From an uncultured Psychroserpens sp. (GTDB lineage Bacteria > Bacteroidota > Bacteroidia > Flavobacteriales > Flavobacteriaceae): 64,000 nt of DNA. The stretch lies in the NCBI RefSeq assembly GCF_947492715.1, contig NZ_CANLNS010000002.1, positions 1 to 64,000 on the forward strand, written 5' to 3'. The notes below the pieces were generated by a model. It was not told the DNA's origin. It did no database searches and saw only the letters and a list, made by a program, of their open reading frames with translations. The first letter of the stretch is position 1. The number at the start of each line of letters is the position of its first letter. Shown here piece by piece: positions 1 through 8,768 of this stretch. A program made the translations under genes and the position numbers.

Positions 1-950
1 GTATCTACCACTGAAATCGTTTGAGTATCAGACACAGCATTACCACAGTCGTCAGTAGCTGTCCAAGTTCTCGTAATGGTTTGCGTGTTTCCACAAGCAT
101 CAACAGCAGTATCAGCAAAAGTAACTGTTACATTACCACAAGAATCTGTAGCTGTAGCATTACCAGTGTCAGCAGGATCTATACTTTCTCCACATTCAAC
201 CGTAACATCTGAAGGAACAGTTAATGTTGGCGCAGTAGTATCTACTACTGAAATCGTTTGAGTATCAGACACAGCATTACCACAGTCGTCAGTAGCTGTC
301 CAAGTTCTCGTAATGGTTTGTGTGTTTCCACAAGCATCAACAGCAGTATCAGCAAAAGTAACTGTTACATCTCCACAAGTATCTGTAGCTGTAGCGCTAC
401 CAGTATTAGCAGTATCAGTACTTTCAGTACATTCTACTATTTTGTTTTGAGGAATCGTTAATGTTGGTGCAGTAGTATCCACTACCGAAATTGTTTGAGT
501 ATCAGAAATGGAATTACCACAGTCGTCAGTAGCAGTCCAAGTTCTCGTTATTGTCTCTGTATTACCACAAGCATCAACAGACGTATCGGCAAACGTAACT
601 GTTACATTTCCGCAGTTATCGGTCGCTGTAGCATTACCAGTAGCAGCAGGATCAGTGCTTCCTCCACATTCTACAGTTGCATCATCAGGTATCGTTAATG
701 TTGGTGGCGTATTGTCAACCACTAAAATAGTTTGTTCGTATTCTAGTGTAGCACCACATTCATCTGTAAAAGTCCAAGTATTCGTATATGAACCATTGCT
801 AGCACAATTTGGGTCTACAACAAAAGCACCAGTAGTTTTACTAAGTGTAAAATCGCATTGATCTGTTTCAGGAGCTAGACTTTGCGCTGCGTTTAATGCA
901 TTAGTATCTGAACAATCAATAGTTCTATCCAATTCAGCAGGAGCTGTTGC
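1..950 (-). repeat. Tandem coding repeats, 237-240 bp units
   Basis: Units begin near 1, 238, 475 and 715. The first two steps are 237 bp (79 codons) and the third is 240 bp. Units 1 and 2 share stretches of about 100 bp with almost no differences, unit 3 is clearly related, and the unit after 715 is diverged. The array encodes HYR-like modules of the adhesin and continues past the left edge. Near-identity at DNA level suggests recent duplication or gene conversion. The plus-strand ORFs at 21-861 are antisense shadows of this array. Confidence 0.9.
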
Positions 951-2546
951 CCAGTTAACTGTAGGTTGAATTATATTAATCGTTACGGGAAGTTTATTAC
1001 CTATATTACAATCGTTTAAATCAGAAGAACTAATTGTCGATTGATTATTTGGATTTTGAACACCATTATAGTTTGCTGTAAATTGCAAATCAAATGACAA
1101 ATCACAGTTATCTTCTAGAAAATAGCAAGCATCTTGTATTTGAAGATCAAAATCTAGGTCCAGAGGTGCATCACCTACATCGACCATACCGTCTACAAAA
1201 TTAAAGACAAGTTCACCTGTATTAGGGTTAAATGTATAAGTAACACCATTAGGTAAATTGTTTGGAATAATATTTTCTATTTGAGGTGGCAATGTTGCCG
1301 AAATAGTTAAGTTTATGGCATCATCATTTCCTTTATTAAAAACAGAAAAGTTAAATCCAAGTAATTCACCAGGATTTGTTGGGTTTGATCCCGAATCCAT
1401 CATGATTTCAATTGGATCTAAATCTGGAGCCCAAACGTCAACTGCGAGTCCAACTAAATATAAACCATAAGTTTCTTGATTAGAAGTTAATCTTAAAGTT
1501 GCAGAAGTCTGGTTATTTGTAATTATACTATTGGAAGGATTATTAAGAGGAAACACGGCAGCGTCAAAACCTAAAGTATTTAGACTCGCTGGATTTCTGT
1601 CTATAAAATTCGAGTTCCCAACAGTAATCCTACTATTGAAAAAATTGTTACTTAATCTTTGAGGTGCTGAAATTGGCACAAATGTATTTAAAGGCGTTCT
1701 TATTTGTAATTGGTCGCCACTTAAATCTTGATCGCCTTCTAAAGATCCAATGACAACATTTGCATTAACATCTCCAGTAGGTACTGTTTGAAATCCACCA
1801 AAAGTGATATCAAAATTATTTGTTGCAGAAGATACATTGGCATATCCATCAAATAGACCAATATTTTTGGATGGTAATTTCGGACTTTCATATACAAATA
1901 CAATTTGCCATCCACCAGACGTACCAATTGTACCTCCGTCGTGACCTATTACACTACCTGTTTTAGCTTCAACATTGGCAACCTGATAGGTTCCATAAGG
2001 ATCATCTAAATTCGAAACAAGGTCAGTAATATCTTTTACACATATATATGGATCGTTATAAATATGAGTATTTCTACCTCTAAAAATTATGTCGTCTGCC
2101 GTTAAAGTTGCATATGCCGACTGACCAGGTAACATAAGTTTTATGTCATTGTAATTCCAATTTGGTTGATTTTCAGAATTTGCATCTGTCCCAGGCTCTC
2201 TATCTGCTGCTGCCCAATATAAATAGGCTTTTAAAACAGATAAGCAAAAAAGCTGAGGCTCTGGATTAGCGAAATTCGCACTACTAGAGTTAAATGTAGT
2301 AGCGTCATTATCAATATCCACATATACATTATTTGTAAAATCGTGGTTACCATCGGTACCGTTGTAATTAGTAGTAGCTGTTCTCGATAACATATTGTTA
2401 GCAATCATGGTGACATCTCCTTTTACCGTTTCATTGAAACGAGGAGTGAAAGGATCCAAAACCTGTGCAGACGCATAGATTCCAGAAACAAACATAATCA
2501 AGCTAAGTATGTTTTTTATTTTGTTATGATTAATAGCATTTTTCAT
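1..2546 (-). CDS. Giant repeat adhesin, 3' end outside window (partial)
   Basis: This reading frame is absent from the ORF track because it has no stop inside the window. It starts at the ATG complementary to 2544-2546 and stays open for 848 codons to base 1. Residues 1-30 form a signal peptide ending near YASAQV. The next ~350 residues are a secreted beta-rich region ([27 protein letters not shown]), then a DUF11-like segment, then tandem HYR-like modules of about 79 residues built on [12 protein letters not shown] and [10 protein letters not shown]. Flavobacterial proteins of this design are cell-surface adhesins that usually end in a gliding-associated or T9SS C-terminal domain, which would lie off the left edge. 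It starts 37 bp after the small exported protein at 2584-3036 and is probably cotranscribed with it. The exact ligand is unknown. Confidence 0.88.
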   Translation of the reverse strand, partial: MKNAINHNKIKNILSLIMFVSGIYASAQVLDPFTPRFNETVKGDVTMIANNMLSRTATTNYNGTDGNHDFTNNVYVDIDNDATTFNSSSANFANPEPQLFCLSVLKAYLYWAAADREPGTDANSENQPNWNYNDIKLMLPGQSAYATLTADDIIFRGRNTHIYNDPYICVKDITDLVSNLDDPYGTYQVANVEAKTGSVIGHDGGTIGTSGGWQIVFVYESPKLPSKNIGLFDGYANVSSATNNFDITFGGFQTVPTGDVNANVVIGSLEGDQDLSGDQLQIRTPLNTFVPISAPQRLSNNFFNSRITVGNSNFIDRNPASLNTLGFDAAVFPLNNPSNSIITNNQTSATLRLTSNQETYGLYLVGLAVDVWAPDLDPIEIMMDSGSNPTNPGELLGFNFSVFNKGNDDAINLTISATLPPQIENIIPNNLPNGVTYTFNPNTGELVFNFVDGMVDVGDAPLDLDFDLQIQDACYFLEDNCDLSFDLQFTANYNGVQNPNNQSTISSSDLNDCNIGNKLPVTINIIQPTVNWATAPAELDRTIDCSDTNALNAAQSLAPETDQCDFTLSKTTGAFVVDPNCASNGSYTNTWTFTDECGATLEYEQTILVVDNTPPTLTIPDDATVECGGSTDPAATGNATATDNCGNVTVTFADTSVDACGNTETITRTWTATDDCGNSISDTQTISVVDTTAPTLTIPQNKIVECTESTDTANTGSATATDTCGDVTVTFADTAVDACGNTQTITRTWTATDDCGNAVSDTQTISVVDTTAPTLTVPSDVTVECGESIDPADTGNATATDSCGNVTVTFADTAVDACGNTQTITRTWTATDDCGNAVSDTQTISVVD

Positions 2547-2583
2547 AAGCCCTAGTTTAGATTTATGGATTAATTAGTACAGA

Positions 2584-3036
2584 CTAATTAAAACTTTTGG
2601 GATCTGGAATTAATGATTTTATTATTATAGGGTTGCTCAATGGCTTTCCTGTATTAGAAATAGCTTTTACTTGAGAGCAATTCCAGGTGTTAAGTTTTGT
2701 GTCTTGAGGTCTAGATATTTTTACATAAAACTCCAAAGTTGCACCAGCTTCAATACTCATTGCGCTGTTAACGTTACTTTTTTGTTTGTTTAATGCGCTC
2801 TGTTTTAAAAGCACTTGATTTTGAGCACTAATATCTTTGCACGCTACATTTTCAGTTGAAATACTAAACTGTATATTGCTTTTAGATGAATTAGTGATTT
2901 CCATCAAATAAAAATGTTCGGTTTCGTTTACGGTTTTATCCGTATCCTTTTTTAAAGATAAACTTAGCTGTTCTTGGCCAAAAAATGATTGATAGCCAAA
3001 ACATACAAGTAAAACTGTAATTACAATCTTTTTCAT
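2584..3036 (-). CDS. Small exported protein of unknown function
   Basis: A 150-residue protein when started at the second methionine of the track ORF (MKKIVITVLL), which gives a clean signal peptide ending near SFFGQ. The mature part is predicted mostly beta (HFYLMEITNSSKSNIQFSIS), in the style of an Ig-like domain, and contains two cysteines. I do not recognise the family. It lies immediately upstream of the giant adhesin on the same strand, so it may be a secreted accessory or processing partner, but that is only an inference from position. The six residues before MKK in the track ORF are hydrophobic-poor and probably untranslated. Confidence 0.7.
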   Translation of the reverse strand: MKKIVITVLLVCFGYQSFFGQEQLSLSLKKDTDKTVNETEHFYLMEITNSSKSNIQFSISTENVACKDISAQNQVLLKQSALNKQKSNVNSAMSIEAGATLEFYVKISRPQDTKLNTWNCSQVKAISNTGKPLSNPIIIKSLIPDPKSFN

Positions 3037-3109
3037 GTTTAAATTAATTAACAACGTATTATATTTCGCTTAGCGATGTTTAATAAAATTATTTTTCATA
3101 AAAGGGATG

Positions 3110-3130
3110 ATTAGAAAACAATTTTCTAAT
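3110..3130. repeat. Inverted repeat 9+3+9
   Basis: ATTAGAAAA-CAA-TTTTCTAAT is a perfect inverted repeat with a 3-base centre, 74 bp upstream of the 2584-3036 gene. It could be an operator or a 5'-UTR hairpin of the adhesin operon. Confidence 0.55.
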
Positions 3131-3158
3131 TAAACTTCTATGGAAAAATGAGGGAAGA

Positions 3159-3175
3159 ACATTGGTAACCAATGT
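3159..3175. repeat. 17-bp palindrome (8+1+8)
   Basis: ACATTGGT-A-ACCAATGT is perfectly symmetric around one central base. Its compactness favours a dimeric DNA-binding protein site over an RNA hairpin. It lies 123 bp upstream of the minus-strand exported-protein gene. Confidence 0.55.
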
Positions 3176-3311
3176 TTGGTAAATGGATATATTAATATAT
3201 TTTTGATTTGGGGTCATTAAAACATTAATTTAACTAAACAAATGAACTGATTACTAGTTCGTTTGACAAATTTAAATGTTAAGAGGGCAAAATACTCGTT
3301 AAAACGGAAAT

Positions 3312-3340
3312 ATGCAACATTTTATCGATAAAATTTGCAT
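3312..3340. promoter_or_regulatory. Bulged palindrome before the polyphosphate operon
   Basis: The core ATTTTATCGATAAAAT (3319-3334) is a perfect 16-bp palindrome. It is flanked by ATGCAA on the left and its complement TTGCAT on the right, with one unpaired C at 3318, giving arms of 14 paired bases. It ends 14 bp before the sixA-like start codon. It could be an operator or a 5'-UTR structure that affects translation initiation. Confidence 0.6.
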
Positions 3341-3354
3341 TTAATCGAATATCT

Positions 3355-3840
3355 ATGAAAACAATTATATTAATAAGACATGCAAAATCGTCATGGGAAT
3401 ATGACGTTAATGACCATGAAAGGCCATTAAAAAAGCGAGGAATTAAGGATGCTAACTTAGTTTCGAAAGCATTTAAAGCTAAATCACTAGTTCCAGATGC
3501 GATTTATTCTAGTTCTGCAAAACGTGCTTTACTTACCTGTGAAATAGTAATGGAAAATTTAAAATTAGACACTAATCTTCTAACAATCAGTAAAGAAATT
3601 TATGATTTTGGAGGCGAGAACGTTATAGATTTTATAAAAAATATTAGCGAAGAAAATCAAAAGGTTATGATTTTTGGACATAATCATGCATTCACATCAA
3701 TTTGCAATATATTTGGTGATAAATATATTGACAACCTTCCTACAAGTGGTTTAGTTGTTATAGATTTTAACGTAAATTCATGGTCTGAAATTGGCGATGG
3801 AAAAATGCGTTTTATGATTTTACCCAGAGATTTAAAATAA
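3355..3840 (+). CDS. SixA-like histidine phosphatase family protein
   Basis: 161 residues, the usual length of the small SixA branch of the histidine phosphatase superfamily. The N-terminal LIRHAKSSW carries the RH catalytic signature with the phosphate-accepting histidine at residue 9, and a second conserved histidine lies in IFGHNHAF. The family removes phosphoryl groups from histidine or small phosphoesters in the cytoplasm; the substrate here is unknown. The stop codon shares its last A with the ATG of ppk1, so the two are translationally coupled. Its place at the head of the polyphosphate operon suggests a role in phosphate signalling. Sure of the superfamily, unsure of the substrate. 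Confidence 0.88.
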   Translation: MKTIILIRHAKSSWEYDVNDHERPLKKRGIKDANLVSKAFKAKSLVPDAIYSSSAKRALLTCEIVMENLKLDTNLLTISKEIYDFGGENVIDFIKNISEENQKVMIFGHNHAFTSICNIFGDKYIDNLPTSGLVVIDFNVNSWSEIGDGKMRFMILPRDLK

Positions 3841-5891
3841 TGACAAAAGACAAGAATAGTTACATAAATAGAGAATTAAGTTGGCTTCAGTTTAATGAAC
3901 GTGTTTTACAAGAAGCCGCTGATGAAAGTGTTCCTTTGATTGAGCGCTTTCGTTTTTTAGGTATTTTTTCTAATAATTTAGACGAGTTTTTTAAGGTGAG
4001 ATATGCTACAGTAAAGCGTATTGATGAAGCTGGTAAAGGCGGTAAAAGCGAATTAGGAATCAAAGCTGCAGATTTATTAGAGATTATTACTCAAGTTGTT
4101 ATAAAACAGCAAAGTAAGAGTTTGGATATTCTTAGTAATATTCAATTAGAACTAGAAAATGAAGGAATTTATATCATTGATGAGACTCAAGTTGATGATG
4201 AGCAACATTCGTTTATAAAGAATTATTTCATTCAGCAAATTAGTCCGGCTCTAGTAAATATTGTTCTTAGTGATACTGTTGATCTTCCTCATTTGAAAGA
4301 TAGTGCCGCGTATTTAGCGGTAAAAATGGAATTGACAAACCATGAAAAGCAATTTGCTCTTATTGAAATTCCTAAATCGATGAATCGCTTTGTGGTATTA
4401 CCAAAGAAAAATGGAAAATGTTACCTCATGATTCTTGATGACTTACTAAGATATTGCTTAGATGATATTTTCAATATATTTAGCTATACCAATATTACCG
4501 CTAATATGATTAAAATCACACGTGATGGAGAATTAGATTTTGATAGTGATTTGAGTAAAAGTTTTATTGAAAAAATATCGGCGAGTGTAAAGGATAGACA
4601 AATTGGTGATCCTGTACGTTTTGTTTATGACAAAACCATAGACGAAGAGACCTTAGAATATTTAATGACCAAAATGGGGATTGACTCAAAAGATAGTGTA
4701 ATTCCAGGCGGACGTTATCATAACAGACGCGATTATATGGGCTTTCCTAGCCTTGGGCGAACGGATTTATTGTATAATAAAATTAAACCACTGGAAATTA
4801 ATGGTTTAAGTCTACAACATAGTATCTTTAATACGATTGCCAAAAAAGACTATTTGTTGCACACACCATATCAAACGTTTTCTTATGTTGTTAAGTTTTT
4901 ACGAGAAGCTGCATTAGATCCTCAGGTAAGAACAATTAAGATTACAATATATAGACTTGCTCAAATTTCGCATATAGCAAGTTCATTAATAAATGCTGCT
5001 AAAAACGGAAAAAAAGTAACGGTTGTTATTGAGTTGAGGGCACGATTTGATGAGCAAGCAAATATCGATTATGCCGAGCAAATGCAGGACGAAGGTGTTA
5101 ATCTTTTGTTTGGCGTTTCTGGCTTAAAAGTGCATAGTAAAATTTGTGTTATAGAGCGCGAAGAAGGTAAAGGCGTAAGGCGTTATGGCTTTATAAGTAC
5201 AGGTAATTTTAATGAGTCCACCGCAAAAATATATACAGATTTTACTCTTTTTACGGCCAATCAAAAAGTCCTAAAAGATGTAAATAAAGTTTTCAACTTT
5301 TTTCAAACGAATTATCGAATATACAGGTATAAGCACATTATTACGTCTCCTCATTATACAAAGTCAAAATTGTTTGCATTAATAGACACCGAAATTGAAA
5401 ATGTAAAAAACGGTAAACCTGCTTTTATTAAACTTAAACTTAATAGTATATCGAGCTATAAGATGATAGATAAACTCTATGAAGCGAGTAGAGTTGGTGT
5501 GAAAGTTCAAATGATAGTTAGAGGTATATGCTGCCTGATTCCTGGAATAAAAGGAATGAGTGAAAATATCGAAGTGATAAGTATCATTGATAAATTTTTA
5601 GAACATACAAGGCTCTATATGTTTTGTAATGATGGAGATGCTAAGATTTATATTTCTTCGGCAGATTGGATGACACGAAATATTGAAAATAGAGTAGAAG
5701 TGAGCTGTCCAATCTATCAAAATGACATTAAACAAGAGCTTCTCGATGTTTTTGATATTTGCTGGAATGATAATGTTAAGGCCAGAGCAATTAATGAAAC
5801 ACAAAGTAATGAATACCGTAAAAACAGTAAACCAAAAGTAAGAGCGCAATTTGCATTGTATGATTATTTTGAAAACAAACTGAAATCTTAG
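3840..5891 (+). CDS. ppk1: Polyphosphate kinase 1
   Basis: 683 residues, normal for PPK1, which reversibly transfers the ATP gamma-phosphate onto long-chain polyphosphate. The N-terminal domain begins with the typical YINRELSWLQFNERVLQEA. Histidine near residue 431 in VHSKICVI corresponds to the autophosphorylated histidine of the family, and that near residue 589 in EHTRLYMF to the second essential histidine. The PLD-like C-terminal part includes DAKIYISSADWMTRN. It overlaps the sixA-like stop by one base and is followed 3 bp later by ppx, so synthesis and breakdown enzymes are made from one operon. Confidence 0.97.
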   Translation: MTKDKNSYINRELSWLQFNERVLQEAADESVPLIERFRFLGIFSNNLDEFFKVRYATVKRIDEAGKGGKSELGIKAADLLEIITQVVIKQQSKSLDILSNIQLELENEGIYIIDETQVDDEQHSFIKNYFIQQISPALVNIVLSDTVDLPHLKDSAAYLAVKMELTNHEKQFALIEIPKSMNRFVVLPKKNGKCYLMILDDLLRYCLDDIFNIFSYTNITANMIKITRDGELDFDSDLSKSFIEKISASVKDRQIGDPVRFVYDKTIDEETLEYLMTKMGIDSKDSVIPGGRYHNRRDYMGFPSLGRTDLLYNKIKPLEINGLSLQHSIFNTIAKKDYLLHTPYQTFSYVVKFLREAALDPQVRTIKITIYRLAQISHIASSLINAAKNGKKVTVVIELRARFDEQANIDYAEQMQDEGVNLLFGVSGLKVHSKICVIEREEGKGVRRYGFISTGNFNESTAKIYTDFTLFTANQKVLKDVNKVFNFFQTNYRIYRYKHIITSPHYTKSKLFALIDTEIENVKNGKPAFIKLKLNSISSYKMIDKLYEASRVGVKVQMIVRGICCLIPGIKGMSENIEVISIIDKFLEHTRLYMFCNDGDAKIYISSADWMTRNIENRVEVSCPIYQNDIKQELLDVFDICWNDNVKARAINETQSNEYRKNSKPKVRAQFALYDYFENKLKS

Positions 5892-5894
5892 TCT

Positions 5895-6800
5895 ATGTTA
5901 TCCATCAAGAAATATGCAGCAATAGATATTGGTTCTAACGCTGTAAGACTTTTAATTTCGAATATTATTGAACAAGAAGGAAAGCCTGTTCAGTTTAAAA
6001 AGAGCTCATTGGTGCGTGTACCAATTCGTCTTGGGTCTGATGTGTTTTTAAATGGTGAAATTTCCGAAGAAAACAAAAAACGCATGCTGGATACAATGAC
6101 GGCGTTTAATTTGTTGATGAAATCGCATAAAGTTGTAACATATAAGGCTTGTGCAACGTCTGCTATGCGCGAAGCCAATAACGGAAAAGAAATCGCAAAG
6201 ATTATTTCTAAAAAGGCTAAAATCCACATTGATATTATTGATGGAGAAGAAGAAGCAGCTATTATTGCAGCTACAGATTTGCATTCATACATAAAGGAAG
6301 ATAAAACGTATTTGTATGTAGATGTAGGTGGAGGAAGTACAGAATTTTCAGTATTTCATTTGGGAAAAATAGTGGCTTCAAAATCCTTTAAAATAGGAAC
6401 AGTAAGGTTGTTAAAAGATATCGTTAAAAATGAAACTTGGTTAGATTTAGAGCATTGGATAAAAAAGAACACCGAATCATATGATAAGGTAGATTTAATT
6501 GGTTCTGGAGGAAATATCAATAAAATTTTTAAAATCTCAGGAAAGGCTTTGGGTAAACCATTAACCTATTTTTACTTAACGTCATATTATCATCGCCTTC
6601 AAACGTATTCTTATGAAGAAAGAATTACAGAATTGGGCCTTAATCAAGACAGAGCCGATGTTATTATTCCGGCTACTAAAATATATTTATCTGCCATGAA
6701 ATGGAGTGGCTCCAAAGATATATACGTTCCAAAAATTGGGTTATCTGATGGCATTATAAAGAGCGTGTATTATAATACGGTTTCTAGTATAAACATCTAA
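5895..6800 (+). CDS. ppx: Exopolyphosphatase, Ppx/GppA family (short form)
   Basis: 301 residues covering the two ASKHA lobes: the phosphate-1 loop AAIDIGSNAVRLLI near the N-terminus and the glycine-rich loop VDVGGGSTEFSVF near residue 140. It lacks the extra C-terminal domains of the ~510-residue E. coli enzyme, as is usual for the short Ppx-GppA proteins of Bacteroidota. It probably removes terminal phosphates from polyphosphate; pppGpp hydrolysis is also possible in this family. It is the last gene of the sixA-ppk1-ppx operon, with no obvious terminator directly after it. Confidence 0.92.
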   Translation: MLSIKKYAAIDIGSNAVRLLISNIIEQEGKPVQFKKSSLVRVPIRLGSDVFLNGEISEENKKRMLDTMTAFNLLMKSHKVVTYKACATSAMREANNGKEIAKIISKKAKIHIDIIDGEEEAAIIAATDLHSYIKEDKTYLYVDVGGGSTEFSVFHLGKIVASKSFKIGTVRLLKDIVKNETWLDLEHWIKKNTESYDKVDLIGSGGNINKIFKISGKALGKPLTYFYLTSYYHRLQTYSYEERITELGLNQDRADVIIPATKIYLSAMKWSGSKDIYVPKIGLSDGIIKSVYYNTVSSINI

Positions 6801-6818
6801 TTTTAAGTTCGTTTGGCG

Positions 6819-6826
6819 TATTTTTG
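6819..6826 (+). promoter_or_regulatory. Candidate -7 element TATTTTTG
   Basis: A perfect match to the Bacteroidota -7 consensus TAnnTTTG, 131 bp upstream of the outer-membrane barrel gene at 6957. No clear -33 TTG was found at the expected distance, so this is a weak call; it would imply a long 5' UTR. Confidence 0.35.
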
Positions 6827-6956
6827 AACCGAATACCCAATATTTATTTTGTATTGTTAATTTTCATTATATATTAGCCAACTCAAATCTTTGCTAGATA
6901 TTAGCACAATTTTGACGCAAATCTCACGATAAAGAAAACCCTAAATAAGAATAGTT

Positions 6957-7496
6957 ATGCAATTAAAATCAATACTACTTACTTTAATGTTCGTATCCAT
7001 TACAACACTGTCTTTTTCACAAGAAGTTAGTTATGGAGTTAGGGCAGGTGTTAATATTTCAAATTTAGATTTTGATCCTGGACCTAATTTTGTAAATCAG
7101 CATAGAAACGGATTTGCCTTTGGCGGATTTGTAGATTTTGGAATTACTGAAACCTTTTCAACTCAAATTGAACTTCAGTATTCAGCAGAAGGTGGGAAAG
7201 CAGACGACATTAGAGCCGATTATATTCAAATGCCAATTATGGCACGTTTTTCACTAGGTGATAAGTTTGTAATTGGTGTTGGACCAATGGTGAGCTTAAA
7301 AACTTGGAAAAACCAGGATGCCTTTTCAACATTTACATTTTCAGGAGTAGGAGGTATTGAGTATATGATTAACGATGAGTTATTTGTAGATGCTCGAGTA
7401 CATTACGGATTAAGTAATATCTTAGATGAAGATGTTTCAAACGGTCTTGAAGCTCAAAACACAACATTTCAGTTTGGATTTGGTATAAGAATCTAA
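6957..7496 (+). CDS. PorT-family outer-membrane beta-barrel protein
   Basis: 179 residues with a signal peptide (MQLKSILLTLMFVSITTLSFSQ) and then YGVRAGVNISNLDF, the characteristic opening of the OMP_b-brl_2 / PorT-like family. Alternating hydrophobic strands continue to the end, which finishes FQFGFGIRI with aromatic-rich C-terminal strand residues typical of outer-membrane barrels. The size suits a barrel of about eight strands. The function of these small barrels is mostly unknown. It stands alone, followed by a clear terminator, and is convergent with miaE. Confidence 0.85.
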   Translation: MQLKSILLTLMFVSITTLSFSQEVSYGVRAGVNISNLDFDPGPNFVNQHRNGFAFGGFVDFGITETFSTQIELQYSAEGGKADDIRADYIQMPIMARFSLGDKFVIGVGPMVSLKTWKNQDAFSTFTFSGVGGIEYMINDELFVDARVHYGLSNILDEDVSNGLEAQNTTFQFGFGIRI

Positions 7497-7512
7497 GACT
7501 CTATAAGATATA

Positions 7513-7546
7513 AAAAAAGGCTTCAGTTTAACTGAGGTCTTTTTTT
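7513..7546 (+). terminator. Rho-independent terminator after the barrel gene
   Basis: AAAAAAGGCTTCAGTT pairs with AACTGAGGTCTTTTTT, including two G-U wobbles, and is followed by a T-run. The A-tract on the left means it may also act in the opposite direction for the convergent miaE operon. Confidence 0.85.
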
Positions 7547-7610
7547 ATGGATTATTTTAATATAAGGCTATGGTGCTACTGGAGCTTAATCACTTTGTTT
7601 TTTACAAAAT

Positions 7611-8192
7611 TTAGCCATGAATGGTTTCGCTCTTGCCTAAATCTTTCATGATATTGGCTTCAAATTCAAGTAATTGCTGCCATTTCTCATCAACCTCTTT
7701 GCGATCTCCATATTGTCTGGCAAAACTTAAGAACATGGTGTAATGATTGGCTTCACTTACCATAAGTTTTCTATAAAACTCGGCAAGCTCTTTGTCTTCT
7801 AATTCTTCAGAAAGGAGTCTAAAGCGTTCGCAACTTCTAGCTTCAATAAGTGCAGCATATAATAAACGATGTACCAATTGAGTTGTTCTACTTCCGCCTT
7901 TTGGAAAAAACTTGAGTAATTGTAGGACATACTCATCCTTTCTATCTCGACCTAAAACCCAGCCATTTTCAATAATACGATCATGTACCATTTTAAAATG
8001 ACTAATTTCCTCTTTAACGAGTGCTGTCATTTCTTTAACCAAATCGGTATATTCCGGAAAACTCACAATAAGGGAAATAGCAGTACTGGCAGCCTTTTGC
8101 TCACAATAAGCATGATCTGTAAGAATTTCTTCTACGTTTTTTTCAACGATATTAACCCAACGCGGATCTGTGGGAAGTTTTAATCCAAGCAT
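7611..8192 (-). CDS. miaE: tRNA 2-methylthio-N6-isopentenyl-A37 hydroxylase
   Basis: 193 residues, a ferritin-like diiron protein. Metal-ligand motifs are visible in order: DHAYCEQKAA, KEEISHFKMVH, IEARSCERF and SEANHYTMF. The family hydroxylates ms2i6A37 in tRNAs reading U-starting codons, using oxygen. It is the last gene of a minus-strand cluster with the lipoprotein (2-bp gap) and dnaX. The miaA and miaB partners needed to make the substrate are not in this window. Confidence 0.93.
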   Translation of the reverse strand: MLGLKLPTDPRWVNIVEKNVEEILTDHAYCEQKAASTAISLIVSFPEYTDLVKEMTALVKEEISHFKMVHDRIIENGWVLGRDRKDEYVLQLLKFFPKGGSRTTQLVHRLLYAALIEARSCERFRLLSEELEDKELAEFYRKLMVSEANHYTMFLSFARQYGDRKEVDEKWQQLLEFEANIMKDLGKSETIHG

Positions 8193-8194
8193 AA

Positions 8195-8758
8195 TTAACT
8201 CTGTTCTTCAATAAGTGTTAAACGTTCTCGACCATTTTTATCGATGTGCATTTCATAGAGTTTGTAGGCCGAATTCTGAGGGTTTATAAAAGAAAGACTC
8301 AAAGAGAGTTTACTGTTGTTTGATGCTTCTTGATTAACCCATATATGTTCTAATGTGGCATTATTCCAGAAATTAGAATTTGAATTGCCTCTAAATTTTT
8401 CTGCGGAAATGTGCTTGTCATATATAATTTCATCAGCAACCTTTACTAAAATATCAGACTCAAAAACGCGATGATATTTTGTTGATTGGTCTAACTTTTC
8501 TTTGGTTGATTGCATTAAAATTTCACGATCCATGGCACTATAATTCTTGATGCTTACATGAAATGTTTTTGAAATAATTGAATCTGTTTTTATTTCCGTA
8601 TAATGTTCTGGATAGTAAGATTTTAATTCTAATAAATTAAAGTTTTTATTGAATTCTGAAACAGCGTTTTCAAGCCTGTCTTTCTTACTTGTTCTTCTGT
8701 TGCAAGACATAAGAATAAGTAGGATTAAACACGGAATAAGTAGAGCAAGTTTTTTCAT
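8195..8758 (-). CDS. Predicted lipoprotein, unknown function
   Basis: 187 residues with a lipoprotein signal: a hydrophobic stretch ending LILLILMSC, cysteine at residue 19. The mature region is soluble and mixed alpha/beta (YSAMDREILMQSTKEKLDQ). I do not recognise a family. It sits 10 bp after dnaX and 2 bp before miaE, so it is likely cotranscribed with both, but no functional link is apparent. Confidence 0.75.
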   Translation of the reverse strand: MKKLALLIPCLILLILMSCNRRTSKKDRLENAVSEFNKNFNLLELKSYYPEHYTEIKTDSIISKTFHVSIKNYSAMDREILMQSTKEKLDQSTKYHRVFESDILVKVADEIIYDKHISAEKFRGNSNSNFWNNATLEHIWVNQEASNNSKLSLSLSFINPQNSAYKLYEMHIDKNGRERLTLIEEQS

Positions 8759-8768
8759 GATATTGGAA

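Larger units (their letters stand above)
3037..3354. promoter_or_regulatory. Divergent intergenic region with palindromes
   Basis: This 318-bp gap separates the minus-strand adhesin operon from the plus-strand polyphosphate operon, so it must contain both promoters. I found no perfect TAnnTTTG element. It does contain three inverted repeats, listed separately at 3110-3130, 3159-3175 and 3312-3340, plus a short TCGCT-T-AGCGA at 3066-3076. No coding potential was seen. Confidence 0.6.

Noticed and set aside
21-861. Plus-strand ORFs of 61-117 residues with similar sequences
   Set aside because: They are antisense shadows of the tandem HYR-like repeats of the minus-strand adhesin; their repetition comes only from the repeat array.
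1-950. Possible CRISPR or satellite array
   Set aside because: The period is 237-240 bp, in frame, without short repeats and unique spacers; it is fully explained by coding repeats.
5598-6292. Minus-strand ORFs within ppk1 and ppx
   Set aside because: They overlap strongly conserved catalytic regions of the plus-strand genes and have no recognisable content.
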